DNA from: Hypericum androsaemum
Taxonomy: Eukaryota; Streptophyta; Magnoliopsida; Malpighiales; Hypericaceae
Assembly: GCA_963995505.1 (NCBI GenBank)
Contig: OZ023199.1
Coordinates: 7,683,906 to 7,747,905, forward strand
Direction: 5' to 3'
Length of the DNA stretch: 64,000 nt
Shown: piece after piece, positions 32,161-44,559 of the stretch
Layout: every line of letters starts with the position of its first letter
How positions within the stretch are numbered: the stretch's first letter is position 1
Made by a program: the position numbers and the translations under genes
The notes under the pieces: model-generated
Database searches by the model: none
Seen by the model: the letters and a program-made list of their open reading frames with translations, nothing else
What the model was told of the DNA's origin: nothing

Positions 32161-33600
32161 ATTCTCCAAACTGTCTGGCAAGTTAGTTCCTTTAAATATG
32201 TAGTTCTCTCTTCTTAATCCGATCCTCCACAAATGTGTTGCTCGCTTCCAAAGTACAACAACATGTACACGATTCAAATTCAACTTGTCTCAAATCAACA
32301 CCAATTTTTTAATCTAATTAAATTATAAATTATCTAGTTTCCCAATTTACCCACAAAATATTTTATTCGAAGTAGGTTATTGTTAGCTATCTAATAAATC
32401 TTCATAATCAGAATAAGAACCAATTATTTTTTTTTCTAAGAAACAAATTTCTCACTAAAAGTGCTTACCTCGGTCAATAATTTCTTAGGTTTCCAATTGG
32501 CTTTGCTTCGGTTGAAACTAGAATTATATAAGGTCTTAAATTGCACTAATTCTCTTAATCAATAGAACATAACCATGTTTACTAAGCACTTGTAATTTAA
32601 ATCGTAACACAAGGTCATCATTCCTACTTAACTTTTAATCTCATAATTAAATAACCAAGCTGGTTTTGATTTTACATTCATTCTGTTTACTTGCTAGCCT
32701 CTTCTGTTTCTCTTTTCCTTCCTTTTTAGTTTCGTTAAAAATTTAGTTTCAATTCAAAACAAGTTCCATCTTTACCAATTGTATTTTATAATTCTATATC
32801 TCATAAAGTTCTCGATTCAATCCTATCCTCCCAATAATTTTATCATGCAAAACTTTAGGTTAAATATAAACTAACAGACATGAGCTTACCAAGAATGAAT
32901 TTATGTTCCACTTTCAACTTCTCTCCTCTTAAGTTGCATCTCGTCTTCTAATTTAGTCCTTTTCTTTCGTTGCTTCTTCTTTTTCTTTTGTTCTTATTTT
33001 GGCCCATGTTTCGATTAATTGATGGAACTGAGCAATTAGTATTTGCTCGCTAAAAGTTTTCACCGCCTCTAAAGTTTGCTTAGTCATGTGAGACCCTTTT
33101 CTAAGGCATCCACGTTGCTTTATTTTTTTTTCTATATTAGTTTGCTTATCTTCTTCTTTATTTTCTTATTTATCTTTTTCTGTTTTATTCCTTCAGTAGC
33201 TCCATTTCTATTTCTCTGGATAGCTTTGGTTAGAATGGAACTTACGTGAAGTTCTAGTTAACCCAAGTTCTCTTATATTTTAAAGAGAATTATGTTTTAG
33301 TGGCATTTCAAGGAGTTGCCACCTTTTTACCATACTATATTTCTTATTCTTTATCCAACTCTACAAGCTAAAATTCAATTAGCTCTTAATCTGTCTCCCT
33401 TCTATTTAAAAATTTTATCACTGGATAATTAAATATACTTTGTTTCATTTAACGAACAAAATATGGCTAATCATTGGATTGAAAAGTAAATTTAATATTT
33501 ACTTATTTATTGTTAACTTAAATAATTAACTGGTCCAAACTATATACAACTCACATTCTTAGAATTTTTCCAATGACCAATTTGCAGTGCTATTTTGCAA
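32161..33600. other. AT-rich stretch, no gene
   Basis: T-rich sequence with many short stops in all frames. It is probably the AT-rich 5' part of a long gypsy LTR in minus orientation, because it runs up to an LTR-start motif at about 33684. Confidence 0.45.
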
Positions 33601-33893
33601 CATAGTATTACAATATTTTATCAAATGACTTAGCATACTTAATTTTATCCAATTGAGATTAACTCATATGGTCAGGTATTACATTCTCCCCTCCTTATAA
33701 AAATTTGGTCCCCGAATTTACTTAAACAAAGTTTTCTTACCGATCATCAAATAGATGAATACTTTATTAATATCTTATCGTAGATCTTTGTAGTTTGTGT
33801 ATTGTGTTCCTACTTTACTTTATAAATTCGAAACTCCCTATTTCAAAGCTTTCAAAATTTCTTATACCAAAATTATCTTTGGCATTTCTGACA
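33601..33893 (-). other. Gypsy 3' LTR start and polypurine tract
   Basis: The reverse strand reads AAGGAGGGGAGAA followed by TGTAATACC at about 33684. This is the usual junction of pol end, polypurine tract and 3' LTR in plant gypsy elements. The same junction recurs at about 35622, and the internal sequences beyond the two junctions align (tagatgaatac and neighbours). Confidence 0.65.
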
Positions 33894-34498
33894 TTACCAT
33901 ATAACTAATATGGCAAATGAATTATGCGGAGATGTACATTACCATATAACTAATAGGGAATAGCACAAACATTCCTAAAACATGCATATAACTAATATGG
34001 CAAATGAATTATGTGGAGATGTACATTATTCAAAGATCATACTTACTAGATGACCAAATATAGCATATAATCACAAAGTCACAAAAAATGAGCAAACTAC
34101 GCAACGTCTCATTCCGTCACGCAATTTGACACATGAACACATAATTCCAAAATCAAATCACAAAACTGGACGAACGTTCGGGAAGTTCTAGATAGTGTCA
34201 CTCCAACTCCGACACGAGGATACCATATCTCAAAGGCGCCATCAGAATTCAACCCCGCCGGCCAAACATATCATATCAGAATCCATTGTATCCTTAGTAT
34301 ATGTGCACATATGCCAACATCCCCGGTTGGTCACCGGTAGACCTCTGCCTACTAGACGTCCATATCATAGAGCCGAGCCATCCATATAACAGACTTTCAT
34401 ATCATAACAAATTCATAGGCCCCCAAAATATATCAAACATATCCAGTGCCCCCATGGGCCAGATTAAACAAACGTTCACAAATCATAATGTCATATAA
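33894..34498 (-). repeat. Gypsy LTR module R4
   Basis: A shared core copy that ends abruptly near tcataatgtcatata. Its left edge shows a local duplication: an ataactaat / atgaattatg / gagatgtacatta segment appears twice between 33898 and 34027. Confidence 0.8.
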
Positions 34499-34519
34499 TT
34501 TGAGAATGGTATGGTTATC

Positions 34520-35442
34520 ATCGAATCACACAAAAAAATTGATTGCTTCAGTAAGATTATGATCTTCAGGACAGAGGGTGAGTCAGAATTTGATGTTTCA
34601 GGATGATAAGGTCTTTGTTGTGAAAGAGTTCTCAGATGTGTTTTCAGAAAACTTGCTTGGTCTACTAAATCAGAGGGGTATTTAGTTTTGTATTGATTTC
34701 ACGATTGGTTGGATGAGGATTATATTTTGCCTAGTGTTTTCCGCGACTGGTCTGGTGTTGTTTGCATAGAAAAAAAGGATGAGAGTTTGTTGTTGTGCGT
34801 CAGTTATCACAAGGAGAATAAGGTATCAAGCATATCACTTGGTAATTACTCAACATTTTGGTGAAGGTTCTTATTCTATATGGCATATCTAATTTCTTTG
34901 AAAGGCCCATTCGAGTATATATAAGTTTTCTTCGGGTAGATTTTGATTATGTGACTGGCCAGCACATTATCAGAACACCTTATATAATTGATATATTCTT
35001 ATGAATTTATAACTTGGGCTATATCATTTGATTTGATAGAACCTCACCATATGCATGAGTGTAAGCCATTGTGAGTCCAACAAATGTCACAAATATTAAT
35101 AGATTATGGTTATGGTTTAGCTCGAAGTGAGGCTCGGATATATACTATAAAAAGGAAGAATGCATATGGTAAGACTTTGATGTGTCAGAATTTGGTATTA
35201 AGTGAATACGTGGATTTGATATATGCTGATACATAATAGTTGATATGGATACTTAGATTAGGGGAAGAAAGTAAGAGAAAGAAAGTTGAATATGAAGTTG
35301 ATTCTTTTGGGGAGTATCTGAATATTTTGGAAGAACATCATAAACATCTCATATTGGTATTGTTAATAATGTGAAAATACCAAGTACGTGCCAAGTTTTC
35401 TATAATTTAGTTTTGGATGCAAAATGTATAGGTTCTCAGACA
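34520..35442 (+). pseudogene. Degenerate gypsy pol relic (protease end and RT)
   Basis: The plus-strand translation with many stops retains scattered gypsy landmarks: IIFRTEGESEFDV, then EFSDVF-like EFSDVFSENLLGL (the conserved EF.DVF..EL.GLP before RT), CIDF, a KK.DES block (VKKKDG equivalent), and near the end EYLNILEEHHKHL with a following AKFS (normally EHL..VL..L......AKFSKCEFW). All active-site residues are lost. It lies opposite in orientation to the neighbouring LTR module. Confidence 0.55.
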
Positions 35443-35622
35443 TGTAATACCCAAGAGTGGGTTAATTTAAATTTAAATTTAATATCTCGTACCAAATTGT
35501 ATCTAATCACATATATAGAATTTCTTGATGACCAATTTTTGTTACTATTAAACCTAATAAGATTGGCTTAACATACTTATTAAACCGAACTAAGTTTGAC
35601 CTACATAGTCGGGTATTACATT
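35443..35622. repeat. 180-bp segment bounded by inverted TGTAATACCC
   Basis: The plus strand starts TGTAATACCCAAGAG at 35443, and the minus strand starts TGTAATACCCGACT at 35622. The interior resembles 33540-33684. Either this is a short foldback element or two LTR starts facing each other. Confidence 0.6.
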
Positions 35623-38349
35623 CTCCCCTCCTTAAAAAAATTTGGTCCCCGAATTTACTTTGACAAAGTTTTCATACCTATTATTCACATAGATGAATAC
35701 ATAAGTAATATCTTCTCTTAGGTCTATTTAGTTTGCCAATAATTTTCTGACTCTAATTTGTAAATTAGAAGTTCTCTAATCTAAAATTTTGAATTTTTTA
35801 AAATCTAAAATTCCTTTTTGGCAGTTCCAAAATGATAAATTTAACTAATCTCAATTAGTTATCGCTTCAAAACAAGAGCAGGGTTATGTAAACACGTCTT
35901 ATACCTAAAGACGTGACAATTTGATCAATGTTGTGGCAAAGCCAATCAACATACTACTAATTCAATACGTTTTAAATTCTCAAATGAGTCGATGTATCTT
36001 AGGTTAATTCTACATTCTTTCAATACTCTTTCTCCCTCTCATAATTAATATCTTGGCCACATGTGTGTTCTCAACTTAAATTATAAATATTTTCAAATCT
36101 TATCCTTAAGAATAATCTTAGTTTATCCATTCATCTTCCAAACTATTCTAAACTGACTTATACCTCTTTTGTAGAAAAAGGGTGTCCAATTGACATTTCA
36201 GAATTATGACACATGCACTTAAAATCCAAAGAACTCAATAACACGTATCAAATGGCTCATTCTTCTTACTTTCTTTATCACAAAACAGATCTTAACTATA
36301 TAGGTCAATTTCCACAATTCATACTCTCAAATCTTCAATATGTGTTTCCCTTTACTAAGGTAATACATTGAGAACTATGTGTTTCCTCACATTAAATTGC
36401 AATTCTTTAAATCTTTTAACCTTACGAAAAACATTAGTATTTTCTTGTATTCTCCAAAGTATATAAAATAGAAGTAACTCATTCGATCAAAGTTCCAAGC
36501 TTATTATTTTTAATTTCATGTCACATACATTTCAACTTTTGCGTAATTCCAAACCTAATTCTTTCTGATATAACCACGAAGTTAGTCGTAGCTTCAATTA
36601 TCTCTTTCTATCATTTTTCTGAGACTCAAAACTTACTTATCCATAATTCTCTTCCTCTTGGTTTCTCCATATATCTCAAATCTTTTGTTATACTTATTAT
36701 TCTTTCAATAAATTTCCTTTAATTCTATATTTTTTCATACATTTGATAGTTCTACTCAACTCTTATTCAGGTTATCTCTAGACCACATATTCGATAGTTT
36801 TATCAGTTCATTCAATCAGCCAAACATACCCAAATCATATACACATTTGACTATTAATTCTCAATGGCTTTGTCACCATAACACAACCCAAAAGGATTCA
36901 ATCATATCATTTCATTACCTCCAGAATTCAAAATCATAGCCTTCCACTAACTTAAATCCACCAACACCCCAAAATAATTATCAAGCTCTCAACCATGCCT
37001 TTCTCCATTACCAAAACTCTCATTGGTATAAATCTTATATATAATTGTAGTTTCATGAAGTTCACTATGTTAGTTATAATATATTTTTTGATCTATTCAC
37101 TACCCATATACTCCATGTATTCTAATAAAATCTTTAACTTATTTCTCATAGGCTTTAGCACTCGAATCATAATCTTATAACAAATTTCTTTGTATTCAAG
37201 AACTATAAAATATATCGCCACCTCGTAGCACATATACGGAGTTCCAAAGCTTTTATTGACTATTTTCTTTTCCATTAACACTGTGACCTTATGTCATTCA
37301 TTTTATAATTAAAGGAATATAGCTTAAAGTATTTGCTAACCTACGAGAATCCTTTTCCGTTAAGTTTGTTTGACTCTTTCTCATAAATGAAGTCATACTT
37401 TATAGTGATACAAATGTTTATACTTTTCCCGTTGCGAAGACATCATGCTACCCAATCTTGCTTCCCATAACAAATTAGTTCATCATCCACCAAACTTCTT
37501 AAGAATTTTCTTTCCCAACTTGAGTCTTATTCCCCTTCCACATGTCTATAATTTACCTTTTCCATTTATTCAGTATACATTGTATAAGTTGCACCAAACT
37601 TCATACCAAAATCTCGAACCTTAGCAAATATCTATTGTATCCTCAAATATCGTCTGTCATAATCTTAAATCTTAAAAAGGCAATAGCATACCTAGATGAT
37701 TTATCATTGCTTGTGCCAAAGATTTCTCAATGATTATGTAGTTTTCATCTTCCTGACATTTCTGAAGTTTGAACCTAAATATACATTTGTCTTCATACTA
37801 ATGCATCTTCTGTGACTATTAAGTCACTCAAATCTTATCAATTCACATCTCAAAAATTTTGCACACTTGAACATAGGTTCCAAAGTCTACATACCATGTG
37901 TACTCCTATTCTCATATTTCTTTACTTCTTCTTTTGGGAGAAATTTACTTTAAATTATTTTCTTTACTGACTGTAAGTTGTCTCAAATTCATGTTTTACA
38001 AGTCAAATCTTTTCGTTCATTCCTCTCTTTGAGTCATTGTCTAGCTGATAATTTATCTTAAATTTTCTCTTATGCAAATAGCATTTTCTTCCACTCTCTT
38101 ATTGAGCTTGCACAACATCATCTCAATATTGTGGTGCTTATTGTAGCTAAGAGCTAAATGATTTTTAGATTATCAAATTTTTATCTCATGACTCCACCTC
38201 ACATTCTTCAAGACTTAGATTATATACATCAGATCATTATTTGATTACAAAGAACAACTTTATGGCTTTCCTATAGCCTCATAAATCTTTTTCTGAACTA
38301 ATAAGTAAACTTTGTAGTTTTGTCAAAACTATTGACCTTTATGTTTTAT
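35623..38349. other. AT-rich internal sequence of a gypsy relic, no readable gene
   Basis: The first bases complete the minus-strand pol end (FGDQIFFKEG-like, with GPNFFKEGRM readable). The rest is T-rich on the plus strand with stops in all frames. No motif is recoverable. Confidence 0.4.
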
Positions 38350-38850
38350 GTTTTCCGTCACGCAATTTGACACATGAACACATAATTCCAAAATCAAATC
38401 ATAAAACTGGACGAATGTTCGGCAAGTTCTAGATAGTGTCACTCCAACTCTGACACGAGGATACCATATCTCAAAGGCGCCATCAGAATCCAACCCCGCC
38501 GGCCAAACAGATCATATCAGAATCCATTGTATCCTCAGTATATGTGCACATATGCCAACATTCTCGGTTGGTCACGGGTAGACCTCTGCCTACTAGACGT
38601 CCATATCACAGAGCCGAGCCATCCATATAACTGACTTTCATATCATAACAAATTCATAGGCCCCCCAAAATATATCAAACATATCCAGTGCCCCCCTGGG
38701 CCAGATTAAACAAATGTTCACAAGTCATAATGTCATACCATATGCTCATATGACAAATTCACAAATGCACTCACGTTATCATATTCAAATCATGACAAAT
38801 AAATAGAGTGCGCTAAAGAAAGTATGAGTCACATATTATTTGCTTACACC
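38350..38850 (-). repeat. Gypsy LTR module R5
   Basis: It starts tccgtcacgcaatttgac and runs to cacatattatttgcttac. Its core matches R2 and R4 closely. Confidence 0.8.
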
Positions 38851-39534
38851 ATTGAAGACTGTTCGATGAATGTTCATTCCTTAACTAAATTCTCCTTTTT
38901 CTCCATCCTCCAAGATATATAGAATTTCATCATTGTGAATGTATAGGTGATAAAGAAAAAGATTGTTAAGAGATAAGTAGGTGTGACGAAGAGGATTTGG
39001 AGTTTTAGAGATGGTAAAGTGATACGGTTTGTTGTTGGAGAGGTTTAGAGGTTTAGTTTTTCAGCAATCCAATAGATACATTCAACTTTAAGAATGAATG
39101 GATCAAATATATGTGAGATTTTGGCATTTTTGGGCTGACTGAATAAATGTTAGTAAAATTACAAAAATATGGTCCATGAATGATCTGAATAAGAGTTCGA
39201 TAGAACTACCAAAGGTATGGCAAAAAAAAGAAGAGAAATTTAGTCAAAGAACTATAAGTATAACAAAAGATTTGAGGTATGGGGATAATAAAGTTTAAGC
39301 ATTACAAATAAGGAAGTATGAATCAAAGAATTGTGATGGAAAAAAATAGTACCTTTATGACTAAAACTTTGGACAATGTCGGAAAGTATTAAGTCTGTAA
39401 CTTAAATGCATGACATGAAATTAAGAAAAATAAGTTTGAAATTTTAGAAGGTTCTATTTGAAGCAATTTGATTGGAGAACTTGATGCTAGGAATCATTTG
39501 GTATGATCAAGATGCAAGTTTATTGTACCACTTT
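38851..39534. other. AT-rich stretch, no gene
   Basis: Purine-rich sequence with no coding or repeat signal that I can identify. Confidence 0.4.
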
Positions 39535-40205
39535 TAGGATACCATATCTCAAAGGCACCATCATCAACCAACCTCCTCGGCCAAATAGTTATGCCCGCTG
39601 GAAGGCAACCATATCATATCAGACCAACCTCATCGGCCAAATAGTTCTGCCCGTCGTAGGCAACCATATCATATCAGACCAACCTCATCGGCCAAATAGT
39701 TCTGCCCGCCGTAGGCAACCATATCATATCAGACCAACCTCATCGGCCAAATAGTTCTGCCCGCCGTAGGCAACCATATCATATCAGACCAATCTCATCA
39801 GCCAAATAGTTCTGCCCGCCGTAGGCAACCATATCATATCAGACCAACCTCATCGGCCAAATAGTTCTGCCTGCCGTGGGCAACCATATCATATCAGACC
39901 AATCTCATCGGCCAAATAATTCTGCCCACCGTAGGCAACCATATCACATAGGGGAGCTATCTATATCATATAGTTATTCGTATCACACAAATTCATAGGC
40001 TCCAAACGAATCAAATAAGTCCAATGAACAAACTAACGTTTCCAGTGCCCACTCGAGGTCAAATTAATCAAACACTTACAAATCATAATGTCACATCATA
40101 ATGCACTTATGACAAATGCACAATATGTACTAACAATACCAAATTCAAATCATGACAAATAAATAGAGTGCGCCAAAGAAAGCACGAGTCACATATTATA
40201 TGTTT
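39535..40205 (-). repeat. Module R6 containing the 55-bp minisatellite; left arm of an inverted pair
   Basis: It shares the module ends (gataccatatctcaaagg at the left, gcacgagtcacatattat at the right), but the centre is replaced by seven 55-56-bp units starting at 39567, 39623, 39678, 39733, 39788, 39843 and 39898. Its reverse complement recurs at 42215-42840. Confidence 0.9.
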
Positions 40206-42214
40206 ACCAATTTTGGCTGGACGATCATCTCGAATGACCATCCTCTTTCTAATACAAATATTCCTTCGGTCAATAGCCACAAGGTTTGTTTTCAAATCTC
40301 TTATAATTATATGCAAAAACCTGTCACATAGAAGCAATACTCAATTTTTGTTTAACTAGATAAAATATCTACTTTTTCTATTTTTGTTCTTTTCTCGGTT
40401 ATGGTTTCCAATTTTTGTTCATTGCTTCTGTTAACATTATAATTACAAGATACTTTTAATTGTACTAATTTTCTGAACCAATCTAACAACATAACCGTCA
40501 TTCCTATGATTCACTATCACTTGAAATTTTAGTTCGGATGAGAAGTCATCATCCCCACTTAACTTCGTGATCGTAGTAAAATAATCAAACTAAACGTGAT
40601 TGGATAACTTACCTAGATACCTCTGTTATTTTTCTTGGTTGCGTCATCTAGTTCTCTTTCGTTTCTTTTCCTTCTCTAGTTCTTCTTTTATATATTTATT
40701 TTCTTTGTTTAGCCAAAACTAGTGGAATTCATCCACTCTCACACATTCCTTCTCTTTTATTAGTTAAGCTTCTTCTTTTTTCTTTAGCTTTTCTTTTCTA
40801 TCGCTAGTTTCTTCTCTTTTATTTATTGTTACTGAACATCATCTAATTCATAATCCAGGTTACTTTCTGTGACCATCAATAAAGATTCTCAATCTAACCT
40901 CTTTTTTATAATTTACTTAACCTTTGTGGTTGTTCTCGATTTACTTTCCTATAGAGTAAAAGTTGGCTTTCCAATTTAAAAAGAAACAATGTGAAAAGTA
41001 ATTGACACCAACATAAGTTCAGAAAAAGATAAATCTGAAAAGATTTATAAAAAAAAGGAGAGGAAGGGTTAACGTGGCAAATGAAAGGGTACTCAAGTAA
41101 GTGGTGGAAAGTAAATTTGGATAATTTTAGCAAGGATAAGTACAAAAGAAAAGGAGTAAAACGTGGATGTGAAAAGTAATTGACACCAAGGCAAAAACAA
41201 AATCTGAAACGGTAAAAACTTGGGGAAGATAAATTGATGACTTCCAACTTTATAACGAAATAAGAACAAATAAATGAACACCAATAGAAAACTTAAAGAA
41301 GGAAAGAAAGAACAGAAATAACAGAAGAAGTTGCCGAGAAAAATTTAAGGGAAAACGTCACCGAGGTAAGGTTCCCGAGTAGGAATGATTAATATGTTTT
41401 CAGTAATAAACTAAGATGGATATCTAGATGATTATTTTGAAGAAGTTAAAAATCGTAGACATGCTTATTAAATTAAGTAAATTTGAAGATCAATTAATCT
41501 TGTCAACCAAAGGTTTCTGAGATTCTTGTGAAGATAAATATATGAGAAGGATGAAATTTTGTGTGGGTTCATTTCTTGGTAATTAACGATAACAAGTAGG
41601 ATAAATGAAATCAGAGAATTTTTAATATTAAGTCAAGAGATAGGTTATAATGAAAGAAAAGGTAAAACAAAATTGTTAGGGAAATATAAGAAGGAACGGA
41701 AGATGGAAACCAAGAAAAGAATTAGAACTCGATTTGCAAGATACTAATGAAGTTTGCTTGGGAATTGAATTCTGTTTCATGAAAACGTTGGTAAAGATTA
41801 AAATCTTACTGTATAGGTTGCAGCAAGTTATGAGCATGATGACTGATTTTATTAGGCAGTGAAAATATAATTTTTTATAGAAGAAACATATCAGAATTTT
41901 AGTGTCTTTAAGGTTATATTGAAAACTATCGAGGCAAGTTGTTGACCTTCTATGAACCCAAAAAAAATATATAATTTTTCGAGGTTGAATTAAAAATGTT
42001 GTGTACGAAATTCTGACACAATTAACGTTGGAGATGTAGAAATAATCTACTAGAATTTATCCGTATATTAGAGACTTGAGTTAAAAGTAATGTGTTTTGT
42101 ACACATCTTTATTTGAAGGAGGTTGAGTATATGATGGATGTTGTCGAAACTAGAGAACGAAGTATTGGTACACAAGGATGTAAATTCGAAGGAGATTTGG
42201 TTGGCCATTTTGTC
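40206..42214. other. 2-kb spacer between inverted modules, no gene
   Basis: AT-rich. The left half is T-rich and the right half A-rich on the plus strand. A direct repeat gtgaaaagtaattgacacca occurs near 40991 and 41169. No protein similarity. Confidence 0.5.
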
Positions 42215-43085
42215 AAAATGGTAAACAAATAATATGTGACTCGTGCTTTCTTTGGCGCACTCTATTTATTTGTCATGATTTGAATATGATATTGTTAGTG
42301 CATATTGTGCATTTTTCATATGAGCGTTATGATATGACATTATGATTCGTAAGTGTTTGATTAATTTAGCCTCGAGTGGGCACTGAAGATGTTGGTTTGT
42401 TCATTGGACATATTTGATTCGTTTGGAGCCTATGAATTTGTGTGATATGAATAACTATATGATATAGATAGCTCCGCTATGTGATATGATTGCCTATGGC
42501 GGGCAGAACTATTTGGCCGATGAGGTTGGTCTGATATGATATGGTTGCCTACGGCGGGCAGAACTATTTGGCCGATGAGGGTGGTCTGATATGATATGGT
42601 TGCCTACGGCGGGCAGAACTATTTGGCCGATGAGGTTGGTCTGATATGATATGATTGCCTACGGCAGGCAGAACTATTTGGCCGATGAGGTTGGTCTGAT
42701 ATGATATGGTTGCCTACGGCGGGCAGAACTATTTGGCCGATGAGGTTGGTCTGATATGATATGGTTGCCTACGGCGGGCAGAACTATTTGGCCGAGGAGG
42801 TTGGTTGATGATGGTGCCTTTGATATATGGTATCCTCGTGTCGGGATTGGAGTGACACTATCTAGATCTTGCCGAATGTTCGTCAGTTCTGCTATATGAT
42901 ATTAGAATTATGTGTCATGTGTCAAATTGCGTAGTTTGCTCATGTTTCTGTGACTTTGTGATTATATGCTATATTTGGTCATCTGGTAAGTATGACTTTT
43001 GAATAATGTACATCTCCGCATAATTTATTTGCCATGTTAGTTATATGCATATTTTAGGTATGTTGTGCATTGAGTAGCTAAATAA
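42215..43085 (+). repeat. Module R7, inverse orientation, with 55-bp minisatellite; right arm
   Basis: Reverse complement of the R6/R1 module. It contains six or seven 55-bp units (about 42485-42812), then the module part down to gagtagctaaata at the block edge. It could pair with 39535-40205 over more than 600 bp. Confidence 0.9.
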
Positions 43086-43207
43086 ATTGAAAGGGAAAAG
43101 CTAAAGTTCCTAAAGAAGTCTTGTAACATCGTAATTCCTAATCTGTAGATGTTTTCAAGCTCGAATTGGAACCTTGCGTGCATTGGTAAGTTCTTCCCCA
43201 TATAACA
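43086..43207 (-). repeat. Element D left LTR, inner part with duplicated 28 bp
   Basis: 43086-43113 repeats 28304-28331. From 43114 the LTR continues (tcttgtaacatcg...ttggtaagttcttcccca) to ATAACA at 43207, matching the end of 46522-46927. Confidence 0.9.
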
Positions 43208-43401
43208 ACTCTCCCTCCCTTGGGAAACAGCTCGTCCTCGAGCTGAAAGTCAGGATAATAGCGGTTGTAATCATCCAATGGCACCTAAGAGGCATCTGCC
43301 TCAGACGCACCTTGCCACTGCACGAGGACATGCCACACATCGCGGCCACGAGCAGCCTGTAAGGCTTTCATAAGAACAGGGAGAACACATCTATGGCTGA
43401 T

Positions 43402-44487
43402 CTAGGGCAATGTTAGAGGTGACGAGGGAGGCTCTTCGTGGAACTTCTTCAAGAGACCCACGCAAAACACATCGTGCAAACGTGTCCCTACAGGTAGAGC
43501 TAGATGATAGGCCACGTTGCCGACCTTGGCTATCACCTGGAAATACCATAAAATTGAGGGCCGAGTTTTCCTAGTCCTTGAACTAGAAGAGACAAAGCTG
43601 AAAGATGGAGCGGGTGCAACCAAACCCAGTCACCCACCTCATAATCTATCTTGCAGTGGTTACCACCATCATAGAACTTCTTAGCACATTTTTGTGCCTG
43701 AAGAAGTCGTTCCCAAATTTTAAAAAGAAATTTGTTCCTAGACCGTAGAACATTATCTTCATCGACGATCCATGCTACGTCAGGTTTAAAGGATAATAGT
43801 GAGGGTGGCCAACGACCATAGACTACCTAAAATTGGATTGTGCATAGTGAGGACTGAAAATATGTATTGTAATAATACTTAGCCCATCGTAGTCAATTCA
43901 ACCATTCTTGAGGTCGATCACTGGTTAAAGAATAGAGATACATGGCGATCACCTTATTTGTGGCCTTCGACTGACCATCCGTCTTGTTGCACTGACATGT
44001 TATGCATGCCTGCACAAATTAACGTACTAGCTCGCGACCCTTAGAGATATGAAAGTCTGCACGAAGATGGTGTATGAGCAGCTTGTAACAGAGAGGGCAG
44101 AAGAATTGACGTTGATAGCATGAACACTCGTCGACCGAATAAGATGAGTTTGTCTGATATATTCCAATAGGTGTCCATATTGCCTATGGCTATCTTTTCG
44201 TGCAAGGCCAAAAACTATGTGATAGTACGTATTTCTTGTCACAGTTCCTCAAAATCTTGGAATGTTGGACCTGAAATGAGCATCAGTTCACCGAGATCGA
44301 TGTCACAATGGGAGAGAGCATCAGCCATTACATATTTCTTGCCACAATGCCTCACCCATTGGCATTTCCATGCAGCGATCAGCTTACTGAAGAAAGCTAA
44401 AGGTCCTAACCCCTGATGGAGGGACCGCTCCAAAGCTCTTACATATTGCGTCACACTCCACAATGAATGCCTTGTGAAATCAAGCAA
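43402..44487 (-). pseudogene. Element D RNase H and integrase remains
   Basis: From the right on the minus strand: an RNase H piece (GPLAFFSKLI, then a deletion, then KYVMADALSH, the end of the RNase H/ADALSR motif; 44487-44239). Next is a weak integrase core (44242-44027), then the C-terminal integrase region YFQVIAKVGNVAYHLALPVGTRLHDVFCVGLLKKF (43530-43435), which is highly typical of gypsy elements (GPVAYRL.LP...HPVFHVS.LKK). Frames change several times. No catalytic integrase motif survives clearly. Confidence 0.75.
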
Positions 44488-44559
44488 TTAAAGAATCGGT
44501 GCGTTGGAAAGAGCCCACTTTAGAGCTATGAAGGCCTGCTCTGCCTCCCCTGACCAACT

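Larger units (their letters stand above)
28332..43085. mobile_element. 14.75-kb composite insertion of gypsy-LTR modules
   Basis: The block interrupts the element D LTR and is bounded by 28-bp direct repeats (28304-28331 and 43086-43113, one mismatch). Inside are a truncated minus-strand gypsy end with its primer site, at least seven copies of one LTR-derived module in both orientations, a plus-strand gypsy RT relic, and a pair of inverted 55-bp minisatellite arrays. Much of the rest is AT-rich with no gene. The outer right end is a module in inverse orientation that stops in AAATTG, a word also present in the target, which suggests microhomology joining. It is not a simple single retrotransposon. 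Confidence 0.7.

Noticed and set aside
29093..34389. Repeated 64-codon reading frames starting MSLQLRHEDTISQRRHQ at 29093, 29744, 31749 and 34195
   Set aside because: They look like a conserved small-protein family, but they follow copies of one LTR module, lie in its non-sense direction, and their flanks are equally conserved. The frame is short and a companion frame on the same strand is also open, so selection on a protein is not supported.
39567..42812. CRISPR-like array because of regular repeats
   Set aside because: The 55-bp units are contiguous tandem repeats without unique spacers, and the DNA is from a plant.
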